From Chloroflexota bacterium (GTDB lineage: Bacteria > Chloroflexota > Dehalococcoidia > Bin125), in contig JAPOXK010000017.1 of the NCBI GenBank assembly GCA_026707145.1, positions 54,791-118,790 on the forward strand: a stretch of 64,000 bases of DNA, written 5' to 3'. The position numbers and the translations under genes are program-made. The notes beneath the pieces were generated by a model that searched no databases, had not been told where the DNA came from, and saw only the letters and a list, made by a program, of their open reading frames with translations. Positions 51,960-60,106 of the stretch are shown here, in pieces (the first letter of the stretch is position 1; each line of letters opens with the position of its first letter).

Positions 51960-53036
51960 ATGAAGGCTGGCGTCCTTTTTATCTTCCAGAATCATTCGAA
52001 GACGGTCTCCGATAAGGAGGTTTGGGACGACCAACTCTACCTTTCCGAGTTGGCCGAGCCCCTGGGCTTCGATTCTGTGTGGGCGACGGAGCACCACTTC
52101 AGCAACTACGAGGTCACTCCTGATCCCACGCAGTACCTCACGTGGGTGGCGGCGCGCAGCGAGCAGATCGAGCTGGGGACCGAGGTGATCGTGCTGCCGT
52201 GGCACCAGCCGATCCGCGCGATCGAGGAGGTGGCCCTGCTCGATGTCATCTCCAACGGCCGCTTGATCTTGGGGATGGGCCGCGGCGCGGCCCGGCGCGA
52301 GTTCGCGGGCTTCCAGGTGCCGATGTCAGAGAGCCGACAACGTTTCCTGGAGAGCGCCGACCTCTTCGTGCGCTCGTTGGAGAGCGGCTGGGTGGAGTAC
52401 GACGGCGAGATCATCAAGCAGCCCCGCACCGAGCTGCGGCCGCGCCCCTTCAAGTCGTTCGAGGGCCGGACCTACTGCGCCGCCATCTCCCCCGAGACCT
52501 ACGACATCATCGCCGGCCTCGGCTTGGGCCTGCTGATCAATCCGCAGAAGCCGTGGCCGCAGATTCTGCAGGATCTCGAGACCTACCGTGGTGCCTATCA
52601 GCGTGCCAACGGCACCGCGGCACCACCGCCGATCCTCACGTCGTTTACTTACGTGCACCCCGATCCCGACCACGTCAAGGAGATGGTGCGCAAGTACATG
52701 GGCTTCTACTACGGCACGGCGATGGAGCACTACGAGCTCGCCGGGTCGCATTTCCGTGACATTAAGGGCTATGAGTTCTACGGCAATATCGCGGATGCGC
52801 TGACGCGCGCCGGAGATGACGGCGGCGCCGCTTTCTACTGCAGCCTGCAGCCGTGGGGCACGCCCGACCAAACGATCGAGAAGATCCTCGACCTGCAGAA
52901 GAAGACCGGCGCGCAGCACATCTCGTTTGTCTTCGCCTACGGCGGCATGCCGACCGCCGATGTCGAGGCCAGCATGCGCCTCTTCGCGCAGGAAGTACTG
53001 CCCGCGATCAAGGCTGGCGCTGTTGCGGTTGCCTGA
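51960..53036 (+). CDS. LLM-class flavin-dependent oxidoreductase
   Basis: A 358-residue luciferase-like oxidoreductase of a different subgroup from the three at 46.8-49.8 kb. It has LGFDSVWATEHHFSNYEVTPD, EVALLDVISNGRLILGMGRG and a C-terminal half with GLGLGLLINPQ. The WATEHHF motif is typical of alkanal/alkane-type LLM enzymes. ATG 51960 has AGGAG 6 bases upstream. It follows the DUF35 gene by 9 bases, forming an SRPBCC-thiolase-DUF35-LLM run likely dedicated to one oxidative breakdown route. Confidence 0.87.
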   Translation: MKAGVLFIFQNHSKTVSDKEVWDDQLYLSELAEPLGFDSVWATEHHFSNYEVTPDPTQYLTWVAARSEQIELGTEVIVLPWHQPIRAIEEVALLDVISNGRLILGMGRGAARREFAGFQVPMSESRQRFLESADLFVRSLESGWVEYDGEIIKQPRTELRPRPFKSFEGRTYCAAISPETYDIIAGLGLGLLINPQKPWPQILQDLETYRGAYQRANGTAAPPPILTSFTYVHPDPDHVKEMVRKYMGFYYGTAMEHYELAGSHFRDIKGYEFYGNIADALTRAGDDGGAAFYCSLQPWGTPDQTIEKILDLQKKTGAQHISFVFAYGGMPTADVEASMRLFAQEVLPAIKAGAVAVA

Positions 53037-53045
53037 GCGCCCCGC

Positions 53046-53810
53046 TTAACGCGTGCGGTGACGGAGCCCCCAGAACGCGAATAGCGTGGTGACGGTGCCC
53101 AGGCCGAGGGTGCATCCGAAGGCCAACCCGATGGCTTCACCGTCCCAGCCCTCCAGCACCAGCGCGCGAATTCCCGTGAGGATGTAAGTCACGGGGTTGA
53201 CGGTGGCGAGGGCGTCGAGCCAGGGAGCGAAGACGTTCGTCGGCGCGAAGGCGGGCGACAAGAACAGCAGCGGGAAGAAGACCAGGAGTCCCGCCTGGGC
53301 CGCTTGCAGGTTCCCCGTTCGCAACCCCAGCCCCAGTCCGATCGCGGAGTACGCCATGCCGAAGAGCGCGGCGATGGCGAGGATGACGAGCGCCCCCCCG
53401 ACGCCGGTCTCCAACCCCGAGCCGACGATCAACCCCACGATGAGGATGATCAGCGTTAGAAGCGCCCCCCGAACGCTGTCTGCCAGCATGCGCCCCAACA
53501 CCAGCGATGACCGGGGAGCGGGCGTGAGCAGCAACTTGTCGAGATAGCCGCGCTCGATGTCCAGCACCACGGCCAGACCCGAGATGCTGGCCGCGCCGGC
53601 GATCGCGGTGAGGAAGGCGACGGGCATCTGGAAGCCGGTGTAATTGTCGATCTCGAACGCGCCCGCGGCGACGCTGCTCAGCGCGCCCACGCCGGTCGCG
53701 AAAAAGAACAAAGGGATGAAAAGATTCTGTACCTCGACCCCCGGTTGCCGGACGGTTTCCCGCAGCGAGCGCCAGGAGAGCTGAGCAGTGGAGCGGATGA
53801 GCGCGCTCAC
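53046..53810 (-). CDS. ABC-2 type export permease (DrrB-like)
   Basis: A 254-residue ABC-2 membrane permease with about six hydrophobic segments, starting near FIPLFFFATGVGALSSVA and including LFFPLLFLSPAFAPTNVF and ANLGS-type loops; the typical motif VNPVTYILTGIRALVLEGW lies before the last helix. It pairs with the DrrA-like ATPase whose stop overlaps its start by 4 bases. Together they would export a hydrophobic compound or drug. The final residues are basic (WGLRHRTR), cytoplasmic by the positive-inside rule. Confidence 0.88.
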   Translation of the reverse strand: MSALIRSTAQLSWRSLRETVRQPGVEVQNLFIPLFFFATGVGALSSVAAGAFEIDNYTGFQMPVAFLTAIAGAASISGLAVVLDIERGYLDKLLLTPAPRSSLVLGRMLADSVRGALLTLIILIVGLIVGSGLETGVGGALVILAIAALFGMAYSAIGLGLGLRTGNLQAAQAGLLVFFPLLFLSPAFAPTNVFAPWLDALATVNPVTYILTGIRALVLEGWDGEAIGLAFGCTLGLGTVTTLFAFWGLRHRTR

Positions 53811-54787
53811 GCGCTGCCGCCCTCGGCGTCGTCGTCCTTGTGCTCGACCATGTGGTATCCCGTTTTGCGCAAGAACACGTCGTCCAGAGTGGGCTGCGCC
53901 AGGGTCACCGTTCGCGCTGCGACGCCGTTTTCGCTCAGAAGCTGCACGATCGGGGCGATCCGCATGCTGCCGTCTCGGATGTAGACCACCAGCGACTCGT
54001 CGACGCGCCGCACCGACTCTGCCCCTTCGAGGTGGCCGAGTTGCTCTGCTACCGCCGCGAGCGCGGCCTCCGCGCCGCTCACTCCGATCGTGACCACGTC
54101 GGTAGCGATCGTTGCCTTGAGGTCGGCAGGCGAGCCCTGGGCCACGATCCGGCCGCGGTCGATGATCGCCACCTCATCTGCCAGCTTGTCGGCTTCCTCG
54201 AGGTACTGCGTCGTCAGAAAGAAGGTCACGTTGTCTTCGCGATTGAGCGAGAGGATCTGCTGGTGCAGCGCTTCGCGGCTGATCGGATCAAGTCCCGTGG
54301 TGGGCTCGTCCAAGAAGACCAGTTCGGGACTATGAACGAGCGCCGAGGCCAAATCGATGCGGCGGCGCATACCGCCGGAGTAGGTTCCCACCCGTCGATC
54401 CGCAGCCTCCTCCAGGTCGACCGCTTGTAACAGCTCCTGCGTGCGCTGCCGCACCATGTGCGAGGGCAGCCCGTACAGATGGCATTGCAGGCGAAGCAGC
54501 TCCCGGCCCGTTTGCAGGTCGTCCAGGCCGGCTTCCTGCAGCGCGACGCCGATGCGCTTGCGCAGCGCGGCGCCGTCCTGCTGCACGTTGAGCCCGAGCA
54601 CCGTGGCCTCGCCCGAGGTCGGGTGCAAGAGGGTGGTGAGCATACGAATCGTCGTGGTCTTTCCGGAGCCGTTGGCTCCGAGGAACGCGAAGACGCAGCC
54701 CGTAGGAACCGTCAGGTCGATCCCGTCGACGGCTCTGACCGTCGCGGAGAAGTGTTTCGCCAGTTGCTTCGTGACGATCGCAGGCAT
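53807..54787 (-). CDS. ABC transporter ATP-binding protein (DrrA-like)
   Basis: A 326-residue ABC ATPase of the daunorubicin-resistance type. Walker A GANGSGKTT (residues about 34-42), the signature YSGGMRRRIDLA, Walker B LVFLDEPTTGLD and switch His region (LTTQYLEEADKLAD) are intact, followed by a C-terminal DrrA-associated domain. It energises the permease downstream. It lies 77 bases downstream of the Fur-family gene on the same strand, so an effect of that regulator cannot be excluded. Confidence 0.92.
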   Translation of the reverse strand: MPAIVTKQLAKHFSATVRAVDGIDLTVPTGCVFAFLGANGSGKTTTIRMLTTLLHPTSGEATVLGLNVQQDGAALRKRIGVALQEAGLDDLQTGRELLRLQCHLYGLPSHMVRQRTQELLQAVDLEEAADRRVGTYSGGMRRRIDLASALVHSPELVFLDEPTTGLDPISREALHQQILSLNREDNVTFFLTTQYLEEADKLADEVAIIDRGRIVAQGSPADLKATIATDVVTIGVSGAEAALAAVAEQLGHLEGAESVRRVDESLVVYIRDGSMRIAPIVQLLSENGVAARTVTLAQPTLDDVFLRKTGYHMVEHKDDDAEGGSA

Positions 54788-54864
54788 GCGAGGTGCGTTC
54801 CGTACTGCGTTGAGCGCTTAGATGCCGTCTGCCCGGCCTGTGGCGGCGGCGAGCTGCGCTGACC

Positions 54865-55344
54865 TCACGATGGGGCGCAGCGATCGCAGAGCCCGACGAT
54901 CTCCAGGTGGTGCCGGCGTGGGTGGAAGCTCGACCGCTTTGCGAGCGTATCCAGCGCGGCGGTGATCGCCTGCTCCAGCTGAGCCCCCAGCGTGTAGTCG
55001 CTGACCTCGCCGCACTGCTCACAGATTAGGTGATCGTGATGGGCGGTCAGCTCTTCCGAGAGTTCGTAGCGGGCGTTGTCTTCCTGGGTAACTAATCGCC
55101 GGACGACGCCCGCTTGCTCCAAAACGCTGAGGTTGCGGTACACGGAGCTGAGCGAGAGCACGGGATCGCGCATCGCGATCTCCGCCGAAGTGACGGGCCG
55201 CTCCGATCCGGCCAACACGTCGACCAAGGCCCGCCGCCCGCGCGAATAGCGCTGGCGCGCCGCCTCCAAGCGGCGCGCGATCGCCGTGTGCAGCGCCGCC
55301 GCCGCACTGGCATCCTCAGTCGCGGACACCGCGCTAGTCACCAC
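54865..55344 (-). CDS. Fur-family transcriptional regulator
   Basis: A 159-residue Fur/Zur/PerR family repressor. The winged-helix part has VTSAEIAMRDPVLSLSSVYRNLSVL (in parts: LSLSSVYRNLSVLEQAG), the metal-binding HHDHLICEQCGEV and the terminal LCDRC with two CxxC pairs for structural zinc. The metal specificity cannot be read from this; the adjacent ZnuB-like permease gene, 21 bases upstream of its start on the same strand, suggests zinc or manganese control. A 7-1-7 Fur-like box lies before that permease gene. It probably autoregulates through the shared promoter. Confidence 0.87.
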   Translation of the reverse strand: MVTSAVSATEDASAAAALHTAIARRLEAARQRYSRGRRALVDVLAGSERPVTSAEIAMRDPVLSLSSVYRNLSVLEQAGVVRRLVTQEDNARYELSEELTAHHDHLICEQCGEVSDYTLGAQLEQAITAALDTLAKRSSFHPRRHHLEIVGLCDRCAPS

Positions 55345-55364
55345 ATTACCCTAGCAGTCGCGGA

Positions 55365-56180
55365 TTACTGGTGGAACGGAACCACCCGTCGCCGAAGCAG
55401 TCCTCGCGGTGATACGAGGAAGGCCAGTCCGAAGAGGGCGACCGCGGCCAGCACGATCGCGGGGCCGGCGGCTACGTTGGCGTGGAACGAGGCGTAGAGC
55501 CCGATCACGATCGCGGCGAGCCCGGCCGCCACCCCGCCGAACATGATCCGGGGCAGGGTCCTGAAGAGCAGCGCCGCGGCCGCGGCGGGAGCGACGAGCA
55601 TCGCCAAGGTCAGGATGACGCCCACGAGCCGGAATGCGACGACCGCCCCCAGCGAGATCAGCACCAACAGGCCGATCTGGACAAGCGTCACCGGCACCCC
55701 GCTGGCTGCCGCCATCTCCGGGTCGTAGGCCACGTAGCGGAGCTCCGCGTAGAAGAGCCAGATCGCCGCGAGCACGACGGCCGCGAGCGCGCCCATCACG
55801 ATCAGGTCCTGATCCGCGACGCCCAAGATATTGCCAACGAGCAAGTTGTTGAGATCGACGGCGAAGTTTCGCTGACGGCTGACGAGGAGCACGCCGAACG
55901 CGAAGAATCCCGCGAACAACATCCCGATCGCCGTGTCCTCCCGGACCTGCGCGCTCCGGGTCAATCCCACGACGCCGAGCGCCGTGAGCACCGCGGCGAC
56001 GGCGGCTCCCAGGGTGATCAACACGGAGCTCGCCCCCGCCACCAAGGCGACCGCCGCGCCCGCCAGTTGCGTATGAGCCACCGCGTCGCCGAGGAAGGCA
56101 AGCCCTCGGACGATGACGAAGGTGCCCACCACGGGCGCGGCCACGGCGACGACCGCGCCGGCGAGGAACGCGCGCCGCAT
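55365..56180 (-). CDS. ZnuB/MntB-type metal ABC permease
   Basis: A 271-residue ABC-3 family permease with about eight hydrophobic helices; family markers are GLAFLGDAVAHTQLAGAAVA and RLVGVILTLAMLVAPAAAA. It moves Zn2+ or Mn2+ with a periplasmic binding protein and an ATPase, neither of which is in the window. The annotated start is ATG 56180, but 12 further codons of family-like N-terminus (LDWLTDPWQFEF) precede it, starting at a CTG (56216) with AAGGGGAG 7 bases upstream, so the true start may be that CTG. The Fur-family gene follows 21 bases downstream. Confidence 0.85.
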   Translation of the reverse strand: MRRAFLAGAVVAVAAPVVGTFVIVRGLAFLGDAVAHTQLAGAAVALVAGASSVLITLGAAVAAVLTALGVVGLTRSAQVREDTAIGMLFAGFFAFGVLLVSRQRNFAVDLNNLLVGNILGVADQDLIVMGALAAVVLAAIWLFYAELRYVAYDPEMAAASGVPVTLVQIGLLVLISLGAVVAFRLVGVILTLAMLVAPAAAAALLFRTLPRIMFGGVAAGLAAIVIGLYASFHANVAAGPAIVLAAVALFGLAFLVSPRGLLRRRVVPFHQ

Positions 56181-56239
56181 GAACTCGAATTGCCAAGGAT
56201 CGGTGAGCCAATCCAGCGGCTGGCTCCCCTTCGATACAA

Positions 56240-56254
56240 TGAGAGTTATTCTTA
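56240..56254 (-). promoter_or_regulatory. candidate Fur/Zur box before the metal permease gene
   Basis: TGAGAGT-T-ATTCTTA matches 10 of 14 positions of the 7-1-7 Fur-family consensus TGATAAT-N-ATTATCA. It lies 24 bases before the possible CTG start of the permease. A Fur-family regulator is encoded next in the same run, so feedback control is plausible. Confidence 0.5.
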
Positions 56255-56255
56255 T

Positions 56256-56522
56256 ACGGGCCGGGAGTCTAGGTACTGTCCGGCGGGGCCGTCAACCGAG
56301 CTCCCCCCGCGAACGAGATCAGAAACGCTCTTCCCGCTCCCCCGCCCTGCCTCTTCGCTCAGCGGCTTGCTTCCGCATCCTCCGTGCGCAGTCATCAGCG
56401 GCATCCGGCGGCAACCCACCGCCGGATGCACGGATCGGGCGAGGGCGGGCTGCGATTCCGGGAACAATTCGAGGCGCGGCGGCGTTGGGCTGTGTATGCG
56501 GGCAGGTGGGGGTCTGCCGGTA
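56256..56522. other. intergenic region between divergent permease and VWA genes
   Basis: About 270 bases. It should contain promoters for both divergent genes. I see no convincing -35/-10 pair, small gene or repeat in it beyond the Fur-like box at its left edge. Confidence 0.4.
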
Positions 56523-56536
56523 GGAGGTTGCCAGCG

Positions 56537-58414
56537 ATGGATCCGCAGAGCGATTCCCAGAGCGAGGAGATGAGGCATTCATCTTCGGGAGCACTTGGCT
56601 GCGGGCACGCGCACGGAGGGCGTGCCGTGCGGAGGAGAGCGTGGTGGTCGGTCGCCGCGATCGTCGCGGTCACGATGCTGGTGTGGAGCATCGCTGGCTG
56701 CGGTGGGGACGACGATGATGAGTACGCCGCTGCCCCGGCAGCGGAAGCCCCGGTGGCGGAAGCCCCGGCAGCGGCCTCTGCCCCAAGCGTTGCGGAGGAA
56801 CCCACGTTCGAAAGGGATGTGGCTTCCGAAATGCCCATGGAGGAGGAAATGCCTATGGAGGAGATGGCGGAATCCTCCGACGTGGGCTTTAGCGGTGCCC
56901 CCGCAGCGGAAGTTGAGCTGGCGAAGCCTGCTGCGGCGAGCGCGCCTCCCGACGGGGCGTCCGCGCAGGAGCAGTACCCGCCGGATACGACGTTCCAAGA
57001 CTACGGTCGCGTGCCCGCGGTCGATACGTCCATCGATCCGGTCTCCACGTTCAGCCTCGATACCGACCGCACCTCGTACTACCTGGCGCTGAGCTGGGCG
57101 CGCTCCGGCTATGCCGTGCTGCCCGACTCGGTCCGGGCAGAGGAGTGGGTCAACGCCTTTGCCTACGACTATGATCCGCCGCGCGACAGCCGCGGCTTCG
57201 CCGTCACGAGCGATATCGCGGAGCATCCGCTGGATGGCGACAAGCACCTCGCCCGCATCGCGTTTCAAGCGCCGGAGCTGCGCGACGACACGCCCCTCAA
57301 CGTGACCCTGGTGCTGGATGCGTCGGGCTCGATGGGCGAAGGGAACCGCGTGGCCATCGCTCGGGAAGCGGCGGAGACCATCCGGCGCAGCCTCGCCCCG
57401 CGCGATCGCATCGCCGTCGTCCACTTCACGACCGACGTCATCGACCGCTTCACCGTGGAGCACCGCGAGCCGGAGGACGCGGCGGTTGCGCGGTCGATCA
57501 GCCAGCTGGCGCCGCACGAAGCCACGAACGTGCAGGCCGGCCTCGACCTCGGCGTCCAGCTCGCCGACCGGGCGCGCCGCGCATGGCCCGACGCCTACAA
57601 CTACATCATCCTCCTGTCGGACGGCGTGGCGAACGTGGACGCCACCAATCCCTTCGCCATTTTGGAGGCTGCGGGCGATAGCGATCGCCAGAACCCGCTG
57701 CGGCTCATCGCGATTGGGGTCGGGATCCACAACTACAACGACTACCTGCTGGAGCAGCTCGCCCAGCACGGCAACGGCTGGTACCGCTATCTCGACAACC
57801 CCGAGCAGGCGCGGGCGACGTTCAGCCGGGAGAACTGGCTCGCGCTCTCCGTGCCCTATGCCGACCAGACGCGCGCGCAAGTCACCTGGGACCCTGCCCT
57901 CGTGCGGTCCTGGCGCATCGTCGGGTACGAGAACCGCGTGACCCCCGACCACACCTTCGAGCAGAACCGCCAAGAGTTCGCGGAGATCTACTCTGGGGCG
58001 GCCACCACCGTCTTTTACGAGATCGAGCTGCGAGAAGGGGCGCGCGAGCGCAGGGCGGTCGTGAAGCTGGGCGATGTGGAGCTGCGCTGGGTGGACCCGA
58101 GTTCGGGTGCATCGCTTAGCCAGCGCGCGCAGGTTGCGGGCCGTCCTGCTGCCGCCTTTGGCGCGCTGGACGATGCCCTGTTCCGTCTCGGCGCAATCGT
58201 GGCGCTGGCGTCCGACCGCTACAGCAGCCTCTCGTACCAGTACGAACGCGCCGCGCCCGGCGTCTATGCCGATCTGACCGATCTCCAAGACGAGTTGCGC
58301 GTGCTGGAGGGGTCGCTCGGCCGGCTGGACGCCTACCGCGACTTTGCGTTTCTGCTCGACGTGCTCACGGAGACCGCCGGCGAGGCAGCGCCTCCGTCGG
58401 GCTACAGCCGGTAA
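56537..58414 (+). CDS. VWA-domain lipoprotein (YfbK-like)
   Basis: A 625-residue lipoprotein: hydrophobic segment (AAIVAVTMLVWSIAGC) with lipobox Cys55, GGDDDDE, an Ala/Pro/Glu tether containing EMPMEEEMPMEEM, then a YfbK-type N-terminal region, a VWA domain with the MIDAS start LVLDASGSM (Asp261), and a C-terminal DUF3520-like region. Such proteins are thought to bind metal-dependent ligands at the cell surface. ATG 56537 has AGGAGG 9 bases upstream. The tether resembles those of the two unrelated binding proteins at 42-46 kb. It is divergent from the metal permease. Confidence 0.85.
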   Translation: MDPQSDSQSEEMRHSSSGALGCGHAHGGRAVRRRAWWSVAAIVAVTMLVWSIAGCGGDDDDEYAAAPAAEAPVAEAPAAASAPSVAEEPTFERDVASEMPMEEEMPMEEMAESSDVGFSGAPAAEVELAKPAAASAPPDGASAQEQYPPDTTFQDYGRVPAVDTSIDPVSTFSLDTDRTSYYLALSWARSGYAVLPDSVRAEEWVNAFAYDYDPPRDSRGFAVTSDIAEHPLDGDKHLARIAFQAPELRDDTPLNVTLVLDASGSMGEGNRVAIAREAAETIRRSLAPRDRIAVVHFTTDVIDRFTVEHREPEDAAVARSISQLAPHEATNVQAGLDLGVQLADRARRAWPDAYNYIILLSDGVANVDATNPFAILEAAGDSDRQNPLRLIAIGVGIHNYNDYLLEQLAQHGNGWYRYLDNPEQARATFSRENWLALSVPYADQTRAQVTWDPALVRSWRIVGYENRVTPDHTFEQNRQEFAEIYSGAATTVFYEIELREGARERRAVVKLGDVELRWVDPSSGASLSQRAQVAGRPAAAFGALDDALFRLGAIVALASDRYSSLSYQYERAAPGVYADLTDLQDELRVLEGSLGRLDAYRDFAFLLDVLTETAGEAAPPSGYSR

Positions 58415-58445
58415 AGGGGACGCGCCTCAGCCGGCCGGAGTCCAA

Positions 58446-58488
58446 CGCGGCCAGCCGTGGCGGCTCTCCCCCGTCACGGCTGGCCGTG
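58446..58488. terminator. strong hairpin after the VWA gene
   Basis: GGCCAGCCGTG (58449-58459) and CACGGCTGGCC (58475-58485) form a perfect 11-bp stem that extends to about 14 bp with a G-U pair. No T-run follows, so it may be a Rho-independent-like stop, an RNA-stabilising hairpin, or both. Confidence 0.5.
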
Positions 58489-58493
58489 GATCG

Positions 58494-58558
58494 GATCGCC
58501 CCGGCGAGGAGTGCGCGCCACATGAACGCCACCGCCATGGTTCCTTGATCCACTCCAG
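58494..58558 (-). pseudogene. fossil of a second ZnuB-like permease N-terminus
   Basis: Read on the minus strand from CTG 58558: LEWIKEPWRW, then after a one-base frameshift FMWRALLAGAI. This matches LDWLTDPWQFEFMRRAFLAGAV at 56216-56150, and similarity continues upstream into the ribosome-binding site (GGGGCAGGCCGCTGGA here, GGGGAGCCAGCCGCTGGA there). Homology stops after about 22 codons. It is a relic of a duplicated permease gene flanking the VWA gene. Confidence 0.6.
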
Positions 58559-58619
58559 CGGCCTGCCCCATTCGCCTAAACAGCGTTGAGCCGCTCGCCG
58601 GTGGTGCGGGAAGGCCGCG

Positions 58620-59012
58620 TCAGGCGATGGCCACGCACTCGATCTCGATGTCGAACTCCCAGGGCCAAGAGCCCACGGTGGCGAAGGTGCGGGCGGGCGG
58701 GTCGTGCGGGAAGTAGCGGGCGTAGACCTCGTTGACGGTGGGGAAGTAGGCCGCGTTGGCGATGTAGACCGTGGTTTTGACGACTTTCGCCAGTGACGAG
58801 CCAGCCGCCTCCAAGGCCGCCTTCACGTTCTCCAGCACCAGCTCCGTCTGTCGCACGATGTCCGCGCGAGGCACGGTGCCCGAAACGGGGTCGAGCGGAG
58901 GCATGCCCGAGACGAAGACGAAATCGCCGGCCTTGACAACGGGCGAGAGGGGCACCTGCGCCTTTTCGAGCACTTGGGAGATACCATCGACTCGGAACGT
59001 CTCTTTTTCCAT
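58620..59012 (-). CDS. RidA/YjgF-family protein (enamine/imine deaminase)
   Basis: A 130-residue Rid family trimer-forming protein. LSPVVKAGDFVFVSGMPP, the middle RQTELVLENVKAALEAAGSSLAKVVKTTVY and the C-terminal PPARTFATV with the Arg that binds the substrate carboxylate are typical. RidA hydrolyses reactive 2-aminoacrylate and other enamines formed by PLP enzymes; other Rid clades act in catabolic routes. ATG 59012 is set by AAAGGAG 9 bases upstream. The gene stands alone on its strand. Confidence 0.88.
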   Translation of the reverse strand: MEKETFRVDGISQVLEKAQVPLSPVVKAGDFVFVSGMPPLDPVSGTVPRADIVRQTELVLENVKAALEAAGSSLAKVVKTTVYIANAAYFPTVNEVYARYFPHDPPARTFATVGSWPWEFDIEIECVAIA

Positions 59013-59145
59013 CGCACAGACTCCTTTGGGTTCACGGGTTTCGGCGCGGATCACGCTAGCATCGCCGCCCGCGCCCGGGCGCACGCGGGCGCCACGTCAC
59101 GCTGGGCGGTCCATCTCCGCGCCGCGATGCAGGTGGAGTGCGGCG

Positions 59146-59952
59146 CTACTCGATGTCGGCGCCGATACCGGCGGGGGGAGCGCCGCCCCCGGCCATGAGT
59201 GAGCCGTCTACCGAGAGCACGGCGCCGGAGACGAAGGAGGCCTCGGCCGAGCAGAGCCAGGCGGCGGCCTCCGCGACCTCGGCCGCTTCGCCGACCCGGC
59301 CCAGGGGAGTGAGGTCGGCGTAGAGTTTGGGCAGTTCGGGGAAGTCGACGAACATGCGCTCGGCCATGGGCGTGCGGATGAATCCGGGACAGACGGCGTT
59401 CACCCGGATCCCTTTCGATCCGTACTCCAGCCCGGCGGTCTTAGTGAGGGAGATCACGCCCGACTTGGCGGCGGCGTAGACCGATCCTTCGGGCCATCCC
59501 GAGAGCGCGGCGGCCGAGGCGTTGTTGACGATCGCGCCCGGGCTCCCTTGCGCGAGGAACTGCCGGATCTCGTACTTCATGCAGAGCCACACGCCCTTGA
59601 GGTTGATGGCGTGGACGCGATCCCAATCTTCTTCTTCGACGTCCCCGATGAAACTGCCGGGTGCGCCTTCGATTCCCGCGTTGTTGAAGGCGCAATCCAA
59701 CCGGCCGTAGGCGGCGACCGTCCGCGCAACTGCGGACTCCACATCGCGCGCGCTGGCCACGTCGCAGCGGACGTAGGTGGCGTCGCCGCCGGCTGCGGTG
59801 ACTAGCCGCACCGTTTCGTTGCCGCCGTCGTCGGTGATGTCGGCGAGGACGATTTTGGCGCCCTCGCGCGTGAAGCGCAGCGCGGCGGCTCGTCCCATTC
59901 CGGAGCCGCCGCCCGTGATCAGTGCGACCTTGCCTTCCAGTCGGCCGGCCAT
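59146..59952 (-). CDS. short-chain dehydrogenase/reductase
   Basis: A 268-residue classical SDR. The cofactor motif is ITGGGSGMGRAAA; an Asp (VLADITDD) suits NAD. The catalytic Ser lies in NNASAAALSG and Tyr-x3-Lys in VYAAAKSG, followed by VNAVCPGFIRTPM. It oxidises or reduces a secondary alcohol or ketone of unknown nature. ATG 59952 is preferred because GGGAG is 6 bases upstream; ATG 59958 is possible. The reading frame ends with GGGAPPAGIGADIE, an unusually Gly/Pro-rich tail. Confidence 0.88.
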   Translation of the reverse strand: MAGRLEGKVALITGGGSGMGRAAALRFTREGAKIVLADITDDGGNETVRLVTAAGGDATYVRCDVASARDVESAVARTVAAYGRLDCAFNNAGIEGAPGSFIGDVEEEDWDRVHAINLKGVWLCMKYEIRQFLAQGSPGAIVNNASAAALSGWPEGSVYAAAKSGVISLTKTAGLEYGSKGIRVNAVCPGFIRTPMAERMFVDFPELPKLYADLTPLGRVGEAAEVAEAAAWLCSAEASFVSGAVLSVDGSLMAGGGAPPAGIGADIE

Positions 59953-60106
59953 CGGCATCTCCCGTGTTACTCACTGCAGAGAGGGGCAGACTAGGCGCGG
60001 CCCCCAGGAGCGTCAACGCACGCCGGGGCCACTCACTCCTCCGCGGCGCCGTCCGGGACGGGAGCGGTGTTCCTCGCCTGCCTGCTTCCTTGCGGGAGGG
60101 GCGCGC

